Positions 50,935 through 58,738 of a stretch of 64,000 nt of DNA are shown one piece after another (the first letter of the stretch is position 1; each line of letters starts with the position of its first letter). A program made the translations under genes and the position numbers. Below the pieces are notes generated by a model. The model saw nothing but the letters and a program-made list of their open reading frames with translations. It did no database searches and was not told the DNA's origin. Location of the stretch: contig DCCG01000014.1 in assembly GCA_002314145.1 (NCBI GenBank), positions 11,284 through 75,283 on the forward strand, in the 5' to 3' direction. Source of the DNA: Thalassolituus sp. UBA1087. Its GTDB lineage: Bacteria > Pseudomonadota > Gammaproteobacteria > Pseudomonadales > Oceanobacteraceae.

Positions 50935-51897
50935 TTGAAACACAGAAAACTCCGTATCCATGCGCCTGCCATTCTCTATTTCGATAAAGTACGTCGCTGT
51001 GGCTCTTTCCGTGAAGCCGCACGCAGCCTGAACGTGGCTTCCTCGGCGGTGAACCGCCAGATTCTGAAACTGGAAGAAGAACTGGGCACACCGCTGTTTG
51101 AGCGTTTGCCTTCCGGCCTGCGCCTGACTGCCGCCGGTGAAATTTTCGCCCGCCACGCGACCGTGGTGATACAGGACACCGAGCGTGTCAGCTCGCAGCT
51201 GGATGCCCTGCAGGGGTTGCGCAGTGGTCACGTTGAAATCACCACGGTAGAGGGCGTGACGGTGGATCTGCTGCCCGGTGTGATTGAGCGGATGCGCAGC
51301 CAGTATCCCAATGTCACCGTGGGCGTTTCCATTCTCGGTTCCACGGCGATTCCGGAGCAGATTATGAATGGCCAGGCGGATCTGGGGCTGGCGTTTGCAT
51401 TGCTGCGCAACAGCGAGCTGCATCAGCTGATCCGCGGGCGTTTTCATCTCGGTGCCATTATGCGCCCGGATCATCCGCTGGCAGGCCACTCGCGCCTGAC
51501 GTTTGCCAGCTGTGCGGCGCATCCGCTGATTCTGGCCAAAGCCGACCTGTCGATCCATCACCTGCTGGCACCGGCCATCAGCCACAGTAAAAACTGGGGC
51601 CGGGCGGTGGTGGAAACCAGCTCGGTTGAGCTGGCTAAAAAACTTGCCCTGCGTGGCGCCGGTATCGCCTTCCAGACGCGCATCGGCATTGAGGAAGAGT
51701 TGTCCAGGGGCGATCTGGTGCACATTCCCATTGTGAACAATCAGCCGGTGATGAGTGACCTCGGGCTGTACACCCGCGCCGGGCGCTCGCTGCCGGTGGC
51801 GGTGGATGCCTTCGCGCGCATGCTGACTGAAGAAATCACCCGCCGCAGCCAGCAGGAGCAGGATGCGCTGAGCACGGGTATCACGCCGATCCTCTGA
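50935..51897 (+). CDS. LysR family transcriptional regulator
   Basis: 320 residues starting at TTG 50935 with GAGGG 8 nt upstream. The N-terminal HTH is YFDKVRRCGSFREAARSLNVASSAVNRQILKLEEELG; the effector domain includes LELGTP-free GHVEITTVEGVTVDLLPGVI. It is 10 bp after the GGDEF-EAL gene and reads into the oxygenase/ABC set. The LysR-box palindrome at 51920-51942 lies between it and the oxygenase gene, so it probably activates those genes in response to their substrate. Confidence 0.88.
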   Translation: MKHRKLRIHAPAILYFDKVRRCGSFREAARSLNVASSAVNRQILKLEEELGTPLFERLPSGLRLTAAGEIFARHATVVIQDTERVSSQLDALQGLRSGHVEITTVEGVTVDLLPGVIERMRSQYPNVTVGVSILGSTAIPEQIMNGQADLGLAFALLRNSELHQLIRGRFHLGAIMRPDHPLAGHSRLTFASCAAHPLILAKADLSIHHLLAPAISHSKNWGRAVVETSSVELAKKLALRGAGIAFQTRIGIEEELSRGDLVHIPIVNNQPVMSDLGLYTRAGRSLPVAVDAFARMLTEEITRRSQQEQDALSTGITPIL

Positions 51898-51919
51898 CGT
51901 GCATCCTGTCTGTTTGCGC

Positions 51920-51942
51920 AGTGATGCCGAAATGGCATCACT
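51920..51942. promoter_or_regulatory. LysR-box palindrome upstream of the oxygenase gene
   Basis: AGTGATGCC-gaaat-GGCATCACT has perfect 9-bp arms and contains T-N11-A (TGCCGAAATGGCA). There is no T-run after it, so an operator is more likely than a terminator. Confidence 0.65.
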
Positions 51943-52020
51943 CTGCTCGAAATAATGTTCTTTTGTGTACACCCCAATTGCGGTTAACTGCTCCCACGAT
52001 GTACTGAGGAGTACGAACCA

Positions 52021-53025
52021 ATGGAAAACCGCAATCAATCCTTTGCCAGCACCGAATCCCGCTTTGCCGCCGCCAGCACACTGCCGGTGATCGATATCGC
52101 CGGATTGGCGTCAGATGACGCCGCCGAGCGTCAGGCCGTGGGCAAAGAGATCCGTGCCGCCTGTCTGGCCAATGGCTTCTTTCTGGTCAGCAATCACGGC
52201 GTGGATGAACAGCTGCAGCAGCTGGTGTTTGACCAGGCCAAACGTTTCTTCGCATTGGATGAAGCGCAGAAAATGGCTGTTGATAAAGCCAACTCCGTGG
52301 CCAACCGCGGCTATGAGCCGATGGGCAATCAGACCCTGGAGCCGGGCAGCCCGCCGGATCTGAAAGAAGGCTATTACATGGGCCAGCAGAAAGACGCTGA
52401 TCATCCGGATGTGGTGGCCGGGAAGTTCAACTGTGGCCCTAATCAGTGGCCAGAGGAAATCCCGGAATTCCGCCCGGTGATGGAAGAATATCTGAAGCAG
52501 ATGACAGCGCTGGGTGAACGTCTGATGAAAGGGCTGGCGTTATCGCTGGAACTGCCGGAAGACTACTTTGCCGATTACTGCAAAGACCCGATGACAACCC
52601 TGCGTCTGCTGCATTATCCGCCGCAGCCCGCGGATGCCGATCCGGCCCAGCGCGGTGCCGGTGCACACACCGACTTTGGCGGCCTCACCATTCTGCTGCA
52701 GGACGATGCCGGTGGTCTGCAGGTGTGGGATGACAACCAGCAGATCTGGCTGGATGTGGAACCGATTCCGGGCACCTACAACATCAACCTCGGCGATATG
52801 TTCGCGCGCTGGACCAATGATATGTACCGCTCAACCCTGCACCGGGTGATCAACAATGTCTCCGGCGGCGACCGCTATTCGATTCCGTTTTTCCATGCCG
52901 GTAACAGTGATTATGTCGTGGATTGCCTGCCGGGCTGCTGCGCGGCGGGTGAAGAGCCCAAATATCCGCCGGTTACGGTGGAAGAGCACCATCGTGAAAT
53001 GTACGCCCGTACTTACGGTAAATAA
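52021..53025 (+). CDS. Isopenicillin-N-synthase-family 2-oxoglutarate/Fe(II) oxygenase
   Basis: 334-residue non-haem iron oxygenase. The N-terminal LPVIDIAGLASDDAAERQAVGKEIRAACLANGFFLVSNHGV is the DIOX_N part. The iron triad is His and Asp in GAHTDFGG (about residue 215) and a later His in LHRVINNVSGGDRYSIPFF, with the Arg of the RxS motif for 2-oxoglutarate. Substrate is not predictable from the family (hormones, amino acids, nucleobases). It heads the downstream set with the hydrolase and ABC importer. Confidence 0.88.
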   Translation: MENRNQSFASTESRFAAASTLPVIDIAGLASDDAAERQAVGKEIRAACLANGFFLVSNHGVDEQLQQLVFDQAKRFFALDEAQKMAVDKANSVANRGYEPMGNQTLEPGSPPDLKEGYYMGQQKDADHPDVVAGKFNCGPNQWPEEIPEFRPVMEEYLKQMTALGERLMKGLALSLELPEDYFADYCKDPMTTLRLLHYPPQPADADPAQRGAGAHTDFGGLTILLQDDAGGLQVWDDNQQIWLDVEPIPGTYNINLGDMFARWTNDMYRSTLHRVINNVSGGDRYSIPFFHAGNSDYVVDCLPGCCAAGEEPKYPPVTVEEHHREMYARTYGK

Positions 53026-53042
53026 TCGCACAACAAACCGGA

Positions 53043-53062
53043 GGCCCGCGGCGAACGCGGGC
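53043..53062. repeat. Short intergenic hairpin
   Basis: GCCCGCG-gcgaa-CGCGGGC, perfect arms, between the oxygenase and hydrolase genes. It resembles widely scattered extragenic GC-rich palindromes. Confidence 0.6.
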
Positions 53063-53075
53063 TACCCCTGATTTT

Positions 53076-53882
53076 ATGGGACAACTTGTGAAAATGACGA
53101 CCAATCTGCTGCTGATTCACGGTGCCTGGGCCGGGCGCTGGGTATGGCAGAAAATTACCCCGGAATTTGCCCGTCTGGGGTATCGGGTGCATGCCGTGGA
53201 CCTGCCGGGCAATGGCGTGGATAACACGCCAGCCGGGGAAGTGAACATAGATACCTACCTCTGGTACCTGAGCGAACAGATTGCCAATATAGAAGGCCCG
53301 CTGGTGATTGTCAGTCACTCAGGTGCCGGTGTACTGGCTACCGCACTGGCCGAAGCCATGCCGGAACGCATTCAGGCGGTGGTGTATATCGCCGGTATGA
53401 TGCTGCCCTCGGGCATAGGTTTTGGTGATCTGACCGCCGAACTGGAAGCTGACCACCCGGAAGTCACCGGCATTAATCCTTACCTGTTGTGGAACGAAGA
53501 TCACAGCGTCAGCCGCGTACCATTAATTGCCGCGCGCGATATTTTCTTTCAGGACCTCGACGATAAAACCGCCATCAGTGCGGCGCAGCAGCTTTGTGCC
53601 CAGCCTCTGAGAGGGCTGGCGCTGATGACCTGCTGGACAGAAGAAAACTTCGGGCGGGTGCCGCGCCTGTATATCGAAGCCACACAGGATAAATCCGTCA
53701 CCCTGGTGGCGCAGCGTGAAATGCAGGCCCGGGTGCCCGGCGCCCAGGTTGTATCACTGGATACCGGCCATGCACCACAAGTGGGCAAACCCGCGGAAGT
53801 GGCTGCCGCCATCGACCAGTTTTTACAGACCACCGGCGGGGGAGAAGCCTCAGAACCCGCGCCAATCAGCGTCAATCAATAA
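53076..53882 (+). CDS. Alpha/beta hydrolase
   Basis: 268 residues. The oxyanion segment is HGAWAGRWVW, the nucleophile elbow VSHSGAG carries the serine, the acid is probably the Asp of EATQDKSV and the His is in DTGHAPQV. The fold matches small-molecule esterases such as EstC/pyrethroid hydrolase relatives. ATG 53076 is used; ATG 53094 is an alternative. It is co-oriented with the oxygenase and ABC genes and may act on the same substrate. Confidence 0.85.
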   Translation: MGQLVKMTTNLLLIHGAWAGRWVWQKITPEFARLGYRVHAVDLPGNGVDNTPAGEVNIDTYLWYLSEQIANIEGPLVIVSHSGAGVLATALAEAMPERIQAVVYIAGMMLPSGIGFGDLTAELEADHPEVTGINPYLLWNEDHSVSRVPLIAARDIFFQDLDDKTAISAAQQLCAQPLRGLALMTCWTEENFGRVPRLYIEATQDKSVTLVAQREMQARVPGAQVVSLDTGHAPQVGKPAEVAAAIDQFLQTTGGGEASEPAPISVNQ

Positions 53883-53933
53883 CAAAAGTAAAAAACAACA
53901 CGATGGGAACGGTTATTGCTCATAGAGAGAAAA

Positions 53934-53998
53934 CCTGACCAATTGGTTAGGGCCTGAAACACCCTGTGTGCACAGGCCCTGAGCGCAAGACAACTCAG
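53934..53998 (+). promoter_or_regulatory. Structured leader of the NMT1-type ABC operon (riboswitch candidate)
   Basis: CCTGACC (53934-53940) can pair with GGTTAGG (53945-53951); AGGGCCTG (53949-53956) pairs perfectly with CAGGCCCT (53973-53980); CTGAG (53979-53983) can pair with CTCAG (53994-53998). Stems 1 and 2 share AGG and stems 2 and 3 share CT, so they compete. No open reading frame occupies the 137 bp. The DNA also has a near-perfect 16-bp palindrome at 53935-53950. Confidence 0.45.
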
Positions 53999-54019
53999 AC
54001 TCAGAAACCTGGAGAGACC

Positions 54020-55012
54020 ATGTTAAAGAAAATCGTTAAGCCGTTAGCATTGGCGGCAGCCCTGACTGCCAGCAGCCTGTCTATGGCCGCTGATAAAGTT
54101 ACCTTCCAGCTCGACTGGCTGCCGGGCGGTGACAAAGCCCCTGTGTATGTGGGTATCAAAGAAGGCATCTTCGAAAAAGCCGGACTGGACGTCAGCATCT
54201 CCAGCGGCCGTGGTTCCACCGACGCGGTAACCAAAATGGCCACCGGCCAGTCTGATGTCGGTACTGCCGATATTGGTGCACTGCTGGCGGCACGTGCCCA
54301 GGACGACGTACCGGTTTCTGCGGTACTGGCGTATTTTTCTCAGGCGCCTCACGCTTTCTTTACCGTTAAAGGTAATGGCGTCGAAACCATTAAAGACGTG
54401 AAAGGTAAAAAAGTAGCGACCTCTCCGTTCACCTCTTCCAATCTGTTCCTGCCACTGGTGCTGGAAGAAAACGGCCTGCAGGAAAAAGACGTGACGCTGC
54501 TGAAAACCGATCCGGGTGCCCTGGGCCCAATGCTGATGACAGGCAATGTGCCGGTGATCATCGCCTGGACCACCAACGTGCCTCTGTTCGAAAAACAAGC
54601 CGCTGAAGCCGGTAAAGAACTGATCGTACTGCCATGGTCAGAAGCTGGTCTGGAACTGTACAGTTCCTCACTGCTGGCGGCGGATAAATTCCTCGAAGAA
54701 CGTCCTGACGTGGCCAAGCGTTTTGTTAAAGCCTTCGCGGAAGCCGTGGCATTCACTTACGCTAACCCGGACAAAGCCGGTGAAGATATTCACTCCATCG
54801 TGCCTGAAGTCGATGCCGACACTGCAGCGGCACAGATCAAAAGCATTAAAGGCCTGGTCTACAACAGCGCAACTGACGCCGACGGTTACGGTGCTCTGAC
54901 GAAAGAACGTATGGCCATGACCTGGAAGTGGGTTGCCAAAGCCAACAAGCTGGACGCTGACAAAGCAGATCCGGAAACCATGGTTAACCGCGACTTCATG
55001 CCGGAGAAATAA
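54020..55012 (+). CDS. NMT1/THI5-like ABC substrate-binding protein
   Basis: 330 residues from ATG 54020 (GGAGAG upstream), signal cleaved after SMA (about 22). The NMT1 fold is seen in VTFQLDWLPGGDKAPVYVGIKEGIFEKAGLDVSISSGRGSTDAVTKMATGQSDVGTADIGALLAARA. Family members bind nitrogen heterocycles (pyrimidines, purines), riboflavin, taurine or sulfonates. It leads an SBP-ATPase-permease operon. Confidence 0.9.
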   Translation: MLKKIVKPLALAAALTASSLSMAADKVTFQLDWLPGGDKAPVYVGIKEGIFEKAGLDVSISSGRGSTDAVTKMATGQSDVGTADIGALLAARAQDDVPVSAVLAYFSQAPHAFFTVKGNGVETIKDVKGKKVATSPFTSSNLFLPLVLEENGLQEKDVTLLKTDPGALGPMLMTGNVPVIIAWTTNVPLFEKQAAEAGKELIVLPWSEAGLELYSSSLLAADKFLEERPDVAKRFVKAFAEAVAFTYANPDKAGEDIHSIVPEVDADTAAAQIKSIKGLVYNSATDADGYGALTKERMAMTWKWVAKANKLDADKADPETMVNRDFMPEK

Positions 55013-55013
55013 T

Positions 55014-55790
55014 ATGACCCAGGCAGCTGACCGTGCTTTCGTACGCATGGAAGGGGTTGGGCATTGTTACAACCCCGAAGGCGGCCCGATGGCTGTGCAG
55101 CAGATTGACCTGGAAATTCACCGCCACGAATTCGTGGCGGTGGTAGGTCCGTCCGGCTGTGGCAAATCGACGTTACTGCGCATGGTGTCAGGCTTACTGA
55201 TCCCCAGTGCAGGTAACGTCAGTGTGTTTGATAAACCTGTGACAGAACCGCGCGATGACGTGGGCATCGTGTTTCAGAAACCAACGTTATTGCCGTGGCT
55301 GAGCGTGCGTAAAAACGTACTCTTTCCGCTGAAACATAAATACGGGCGTTATTCCGCCAAAGATGAAAAACGCGCCGACGAACTGCTGGACATGGCCGGC
55401 CTCGCACAGTTTGCCGACCGTATGCCGGATGAATTATCCGGTGGTATGCAGCAACGCGCCGGTATCGTACGCGCACTGCTGCTCAATCCGGATATTCTGC
55501 TGATGGATGAACCTTTCTCTGCGCTGGATGCCATGACGCGGGAACAGATGGGCTTTGATCTGTTGAAAATCTGGAGCGATAACCCGAAAACCGTATTGTT
55601 TATTACCCACTCGATATCCGAAGCCGTACTGCTCGCTGACCGCGTTCTGGTGATGAGCCAGCGCCCGGGTACGGTACTGGATTTAATCGACGTGGATATT
55701 CCGCGTCCGCGCACTGAACAAACCATTCAGACGCCGGAATTTGCTGAATTAACTGCCCGCATCAGGAAACATATTTATGAACCGCACTAA
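55014..55790 (+). CDS. ABC transporter ATP-binding protein
   Basis: 258-residue ATPase of the nitrate/taurine/NMT1 group. Walker A GPSGCGKSTLLRM, Q-loop VFQKPTLLPWLSV, signature LSGGMQQR and Walker B ILLMDEPFSALD are in order. It begins 1 bp after the SBP stop and overlaps the permease start by 14 bp, so the three are one transcript. Confidence 0.93.
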   Translation: MTQAADRAFVRMEGVGHCYNPEGGPMAVQQIDLEIHRHEFVAVVGPSGCGKSTLLRMVSGLLIPSAGNVSVFDKPVTEPRDDVGIVFQKPTLLPWLSVRKNVLFPLKHKYGRYSAKDEKRADELLDMAGLAQFADRMPDELSGGMQQRAGIVRALLLNPDILLMDEPFSALDAMTREQMGFDLLKIWSDNPKTVLFITHSISEAVLLADRVLVMSQRPGTVLDLIDVDIPRPRTEQTIQTPEFAELTARIRKHIYEPH

Positions 55791-56586
55791 GGCATTGCCG
55801 CCTCAATCGCCAGCAATGAAAAAAGTGCGTGCCGTGCTGATGCGTTATGCCTCGGCCATTTTCTTTATTGCGCTGGTGGGTATCTGGGAGCTGGTGTGCC
55901 GTATCGGCGAAGTGCCTAACTATATTCTGCCGTCACCCAGTTCGATTTTTCACGCCTTTTTTGATGTGGAATTCAGCCGCTGGCTAACCCATTTATGGGC
56001 CACCTTACGGGTTGCGCTGTTAGGTTTTGGGCTGTCCATCGTTATTGCCATTCCGCTGGCCATTGCCATGGTGCGGTCTGAACTGATGACCCGGGTTATC
56101 TATCCGGCCTTAGTGGTTGTGCAGGCTACGCCTGTGGTGGCTGTGGCGCCGCTGATTATCGTACTGATGGGTACCGGCGATGTATCGCGGGTATTAATTA
56201 CCTGCATGATTACCTTCTTCCCGTTAGTGGTATCCACTACGACCGGTATGCTGGAAACCCCGGAAGAGCTGGTGGAACTCAGCCAGTCACTGCGCGCACC
56301 GCGTTACCGTGAAACCTGGCAGATCCGTATACCTTATGCCATTCCGCATATTTTCAGTGGTCTGAAAGTATCGATCACACTGGCGATTATCGGCGCGGTA
56401 GTGGCCGAGTTTGTGGCGGCAGAGCAGGGGCTGGGGTACTTTATACAGTTCTCCACTTCCTTCTTTAAAATTCCACAGGCCTTCGCCGGGTTAATTTTCC
56501 TCGCAGTGATCAGTCTGCTGCTGTTTAAATCCGTTACCTGGATTCAGACCTGGCTGTTCCCCTGGAGCCTGCCGAAGAAAAAGTAG
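55777..56586 (+). CDS. ABC transporter permease
   Basis: 269-residue BPD-transport permease with about six TM helices. The EAA loop is ELSQSLRAPRYRETWQIRIPYAIPHIFSGLKVS. It pairs with the upstream ATPase and NMT1-type binding protein. Starts at ATG 55777 within the ATPase gene. Confidence 0.93.
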   Translation: MNRTKALPPQSPAMKKVRAVLMRYASAIFFIALVGIWELVCRIGEVPNYILPSPSSIFHAFFDVEFSRWLTHLWATLRVALLGFGLSIVIAIPLAIAMVRSELMTRVIYPALVVVQATPVVAVAPLIIVLMGTGDVSRVLITCMITFFPLVVSTTTGMLETPEELVELSQSLRAPRYRETWQIRIPYAIPHIFSGLKVSITLAIIGAVVAEFVAAEQGLGYFIQFSTSFFKIPQAFAGLIFLAVISLLLFKSVTWIQTWLFPWSLPKKK

Positions 56587-56642
56587 TGGTTGATCCGGAA
56601 CTTCTGTGAATAAACCCGGAATAAGCCGGGCACAGAGCAGGC

Positions 56643-56676
56643 AAGCGTTGCTGATGAAAATCAGCAACGCTTTTTT
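56643..56676 (+). terminator. Terminator of the ABC operon
   Basis: AAGCGTTGCTGA-tgaaaa-TCAGCAACGCTT followed by further T. It separates the permease gene from the deaminase gene, which therefore needs its own promoter. Confidence 0.93.
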
Positions 56677-56758
56677 AACGCACTGATTCACGATCGCTTT
56701 AAAGCACGACGACAAAAACCACGATTACAAAAACCAAGACACAGATTGGGTACACACG

Positions 56759-57250
56759 ATGACAGAAGACCAGAAACTCACAGAGCAGGATAAAACCTGC
56801 ATGCGCCGCACCTTTGAACTGGCGGCCAAGGCACGGGATGAAGGTATTCATCCGTTTGCTGCCATCCTTACCGATGGCGAAGGCAATGTTCTGATGGAAC
56901 AGGTTAACGCTTACCTGCCGGATCTGGATATGACCGGCCACGCAGAGCGTGTTCTTATGACCCGGGCCAGCAAAGCCTACCGTCCGGACTTTCTGAACAA
57001 CTGCACAATGTACGTTTCAGCTGAGCCCTGTGCCATGTGCGCAGGTTCTGCCTACTGGGCGGGTCTGGGACGCCTGGTATACAGCCTCAGCGAACACTCA
57101 CTGAAACAGATCACAGGTAATCACCCGGAAAACCCCACACTCGATTTACCATGCCGCACGGTATTTGAATCCGGTCAGCGAGCCGTAGAAATTATCGGCC
57201 CGGTGATGGAAGAAGAAGGGGCTAAGTTGCACGAAGGGTTCTGGGGATAG
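56759..57250 (+). CDS. Nucleobase/nucleoside deaminase
   Basis: 163-residue zinc deaminase of the cytidine deaminase superfamily. His61-Ala-Glu63 is the catalytic HAE and Cys91-Ala-Met-Cys94 the PCxxC zinc site. Similar proteins act on guanine, cytosine or tRNA adenosine; the length and HAER suit a free-base or nucleoside enzyme. It follows the ABC operon behind a terminator. If guanine is the substrate, the product is xanthine, which would fit a purine-salvage theme for the neighbours. Confidence 0.85.
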   Translation: MTEDQKLTEQDKTCMRRTFELAAKARDEGIHPFAAILTDGEGNVLMEQVNAYLPDLDMTGHAERVLMTRASKAYRPDFLNNCTMYVSAEPCAMCAGSAYWAGLGRLVYSLSEHSLKQITGNHPENPTLDLPCRTVFESGQRAVEIIGPVMEEEGAKLHEGFWG

Positions 57251-57301
57251 AGGCTGAAGAATTCTGATCCGCAGGGCGGGCGCCGGTTAACCCGCTTACC
57301 T

Positions 57302-57327
57302 CGTTCCCACGCTCCTGCGCGGGAACG
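57302..57327. repeat. Intact GTTCCCACG-type extragenic hairpin
   Basis: CGTTCCCACG and CGCGGGAACG arms around CTCCTG. It is a solo copy of the module repeated at 57371. Confidence 0.85.
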
Positions 57328-57370
57328 TCAGTGGCGCGATACTGCCAGCATAAAGCGCAGACTTATGCCC

Positions 57371-57516
57371 CGTTCCCACGCTCCTGCGTTGCCTCGTTCC
57401 CACGCTCCTGCGTTGCCTCGTTCCCACGCTCCTGCGGTACCTCGTTCCCATGCTCCTGCGTTACCTCGTTCCCATGCTCCTGCGTTACCTCGTTCCCACG
57501 CTCCTGCGTGGGAACG
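57371..57516 (+). repeat. 24-bp tandem array of half-hairpins ending in a full hairpin
   Basis: CGTTCCCACGCTCCTGCG-type units start at 57371, 57395, 57419, 57443, 57467 and 57491, exactly 24 bp apart. The first five carry only the left arm and loop; the last has both arms (to 57516). Two units have A for C (CCCATGC). The array can be read as an open frame with repeated SFPRSCV-like residues, which is an artefact. Confidence 0.9.
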
Positions 57517-57567
57517 TAAGTGCCGCCTACTGCATGGGAATGAACTGTGGCAACAAACAGCCTTCAA

Positions 57568-57790
57568 AATTGCGCCATCGTCTATTGACTGATCTGTTGA
57601 TGCCATACAGTATATTTCAAGTGTATAAGAAATCTGCGCACGCTTTGTTCTTTGTATAGGCACGGTTTGCTTTCACCTGCATTCGTAATCTATTGATTAG
57701 TATAGAGATTTTTATCCAAAGCCAGAGATAGTGTGCCCGGCCAAAGCGTGTTTATGCGCATGCGCGTTTTTGTCGGAAAGGTTTGTATAA
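57568..57790. repeat. Island-entry element, copy B
   Basis: Diverged copy of 36327-36563 (see that entry): the same order of ATTGACT, ATCTGT, TACAGTATATTT, GTATA, ACGCTTTG, CAGAGATA (57723) and TGCGCGTTTTT (57761) with nearly conserved spacing. The first gene of array B starts about 120 bp downstream. Confidence 0.65.
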
Positions 57791-57910
57791 GAACTCAGGA
57801 ATATCGTTTAGGAATCAATGGGTTATGAATGGTGATCCGTCAGGCCGGGGAAAGACAAAATGAGCATGCGCATAAATAAAACTGTTACACGTACATGGTG
57901 AGTTCATCGC

Positions 57911-58144
57911 ATGATTAAAACAGACCATATATCAATCCAGTGTCCCGAATGTGGACACACTGAATTTGAGCAGCCGGAAGACGTAAAAGACGACGATTTC
58001 GTGAAATGCAATCAGTGTGGATTCGAGATTATGTTAGCGGATCTTAGGGAAGTTGGCCTTGAACAAGCTCGTGAGGCCGTAATTCCTGAGGCAAAGAAAG
58101 AGATTGAGAAAATGCTCAAAAAGGCATTTAAAGGCTTTAAATGA
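57911..58144 (+). CDS. ECs_2282-like zinc-ribbon protein
   Basis: 77 residues. The zinc ribbon uses CPECGH (10-15) and CNQCGF (about 35-40), then LADLREVGLEQAREAVIPEAKKEIEKMLKKAFKGFK forms a helical tail. This matches the small ECs_2282-type zinc-binding family seen in mobile regions. Its function is unknown; nucleic-acid binding is a guess. It overlaps the next gene by ATGA and the pair forms one cassette with attC at 58617. Confidence 0.75.
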   Translation: MIKTDHISIQCPECGHTEFEQPEDVKDDDFVKCNQCGFEIMLADLREVGLEQAREAVIPEAKKEIEKMLKKAFKGFK

Positions 58145-58611
58145 GTAACTTCGAAACTCTTACATTACTTGTATCACTCCTAGCGGTAATAATTTCAACA
58201 ATATCGTTAGTTCGGACTCGAAAGCTGGCTAAAGAACAACTGGAACTTGAGAGAGTTACTGCTGAACTTTCTCGACTTCAAATTCAAAGCTTGGAAGAAG
58301 ATCGAGAAAGTAAGACAAAGCCCAAGTTTAACGTAACCCTATCTAAGCTTGGGAAATCATCTTTTTTCTATATTTCAAATACGGGAGAGGGTACGGCCTA
58401 TGAGGTTAATTTTGAACTCGTAGATTGTGAAGATAGTCCGCTAACAAGTGATCTATCGGAGAAATTTCCTCATCCCGAAATGAAGCCAAACTCAAGAGTA
58501 AAATTAATCGCGGCAATGCATCTAGGTAGTCCATCAAAATATCAAGTTAAGTTGTCCTGGAAAAACTCTTCTGGAGAAAACCAAAGTGAAACATTCTGGG
58601 TCACACGGTAA
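58141..58611 (+). CDS. Single-pass membrane protein with coiled coil and Ig-like domain
   Basis: 156 residues: a TM helix (about 6-23), a Glu/Lys/Leu coiled coil (about 26-55) and a beta domain (about 60-150) with FNVTLSKLGKSSFFYISNTGEGTAYEVNFEL and final YQVKLSWKNSSGE, like immunoglobulin-type beta sandwiches. No signal peptidase site is seen. Coupled by ATGA to the zinc-ribbon gene, so the two probably act together. Function unknown. Confidence 0.65.
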   Translation: MSNFETLTLLVSLLAVIISTISLVRTRKLAKEQLELERVTAELSRLQIQSLEEDRESKTKPKFNVTLSKLGKSSFFYISNTGEGTAYEVNFELVDCEDSPLTSDLSEKFPHPEMKPNSRVKLIAAMHLGSPSKYQVKLSWKNSSGENQSETFWVTR

Positions 58612-58616
58612 AGTAC

Positions 58617-58704
58617 GTGTAACAAACGCATGTTGTTCGCCCCTGCGGGGCTGGGACCTCCGTTCCGCTGCGCTTCACTCCGGCCCCAAATGCGGGCGTT
58701 AAGC
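58617..58704 (+). other. attC recombination site 1, array B
   Basis: R''-like GTGTAAC (58617-58623) and perfect R' GTTAAGC (58698-58704, GTTRRRY) with L''/L' ACGCAT/ATGCGG between. The GC-rich centre folds further (GCCCC/GGGGC, CCGCTGCGC stretch). It starts 6 bp after a stop codon. Confidence 0.82.
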
Positions 58705-58738
58705 ATAATGATTCGCATAATTCTTACTTGGAGATTAA

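Noticed and set aside
57371..57516. 24-bp periodic repeats as a CRISPR array or a repeat protein gene
   Set aside because: Units abut with no spacers, and the open frames across it on both strands are by-products of a stop-free 24-bp (8-codon) repeat.
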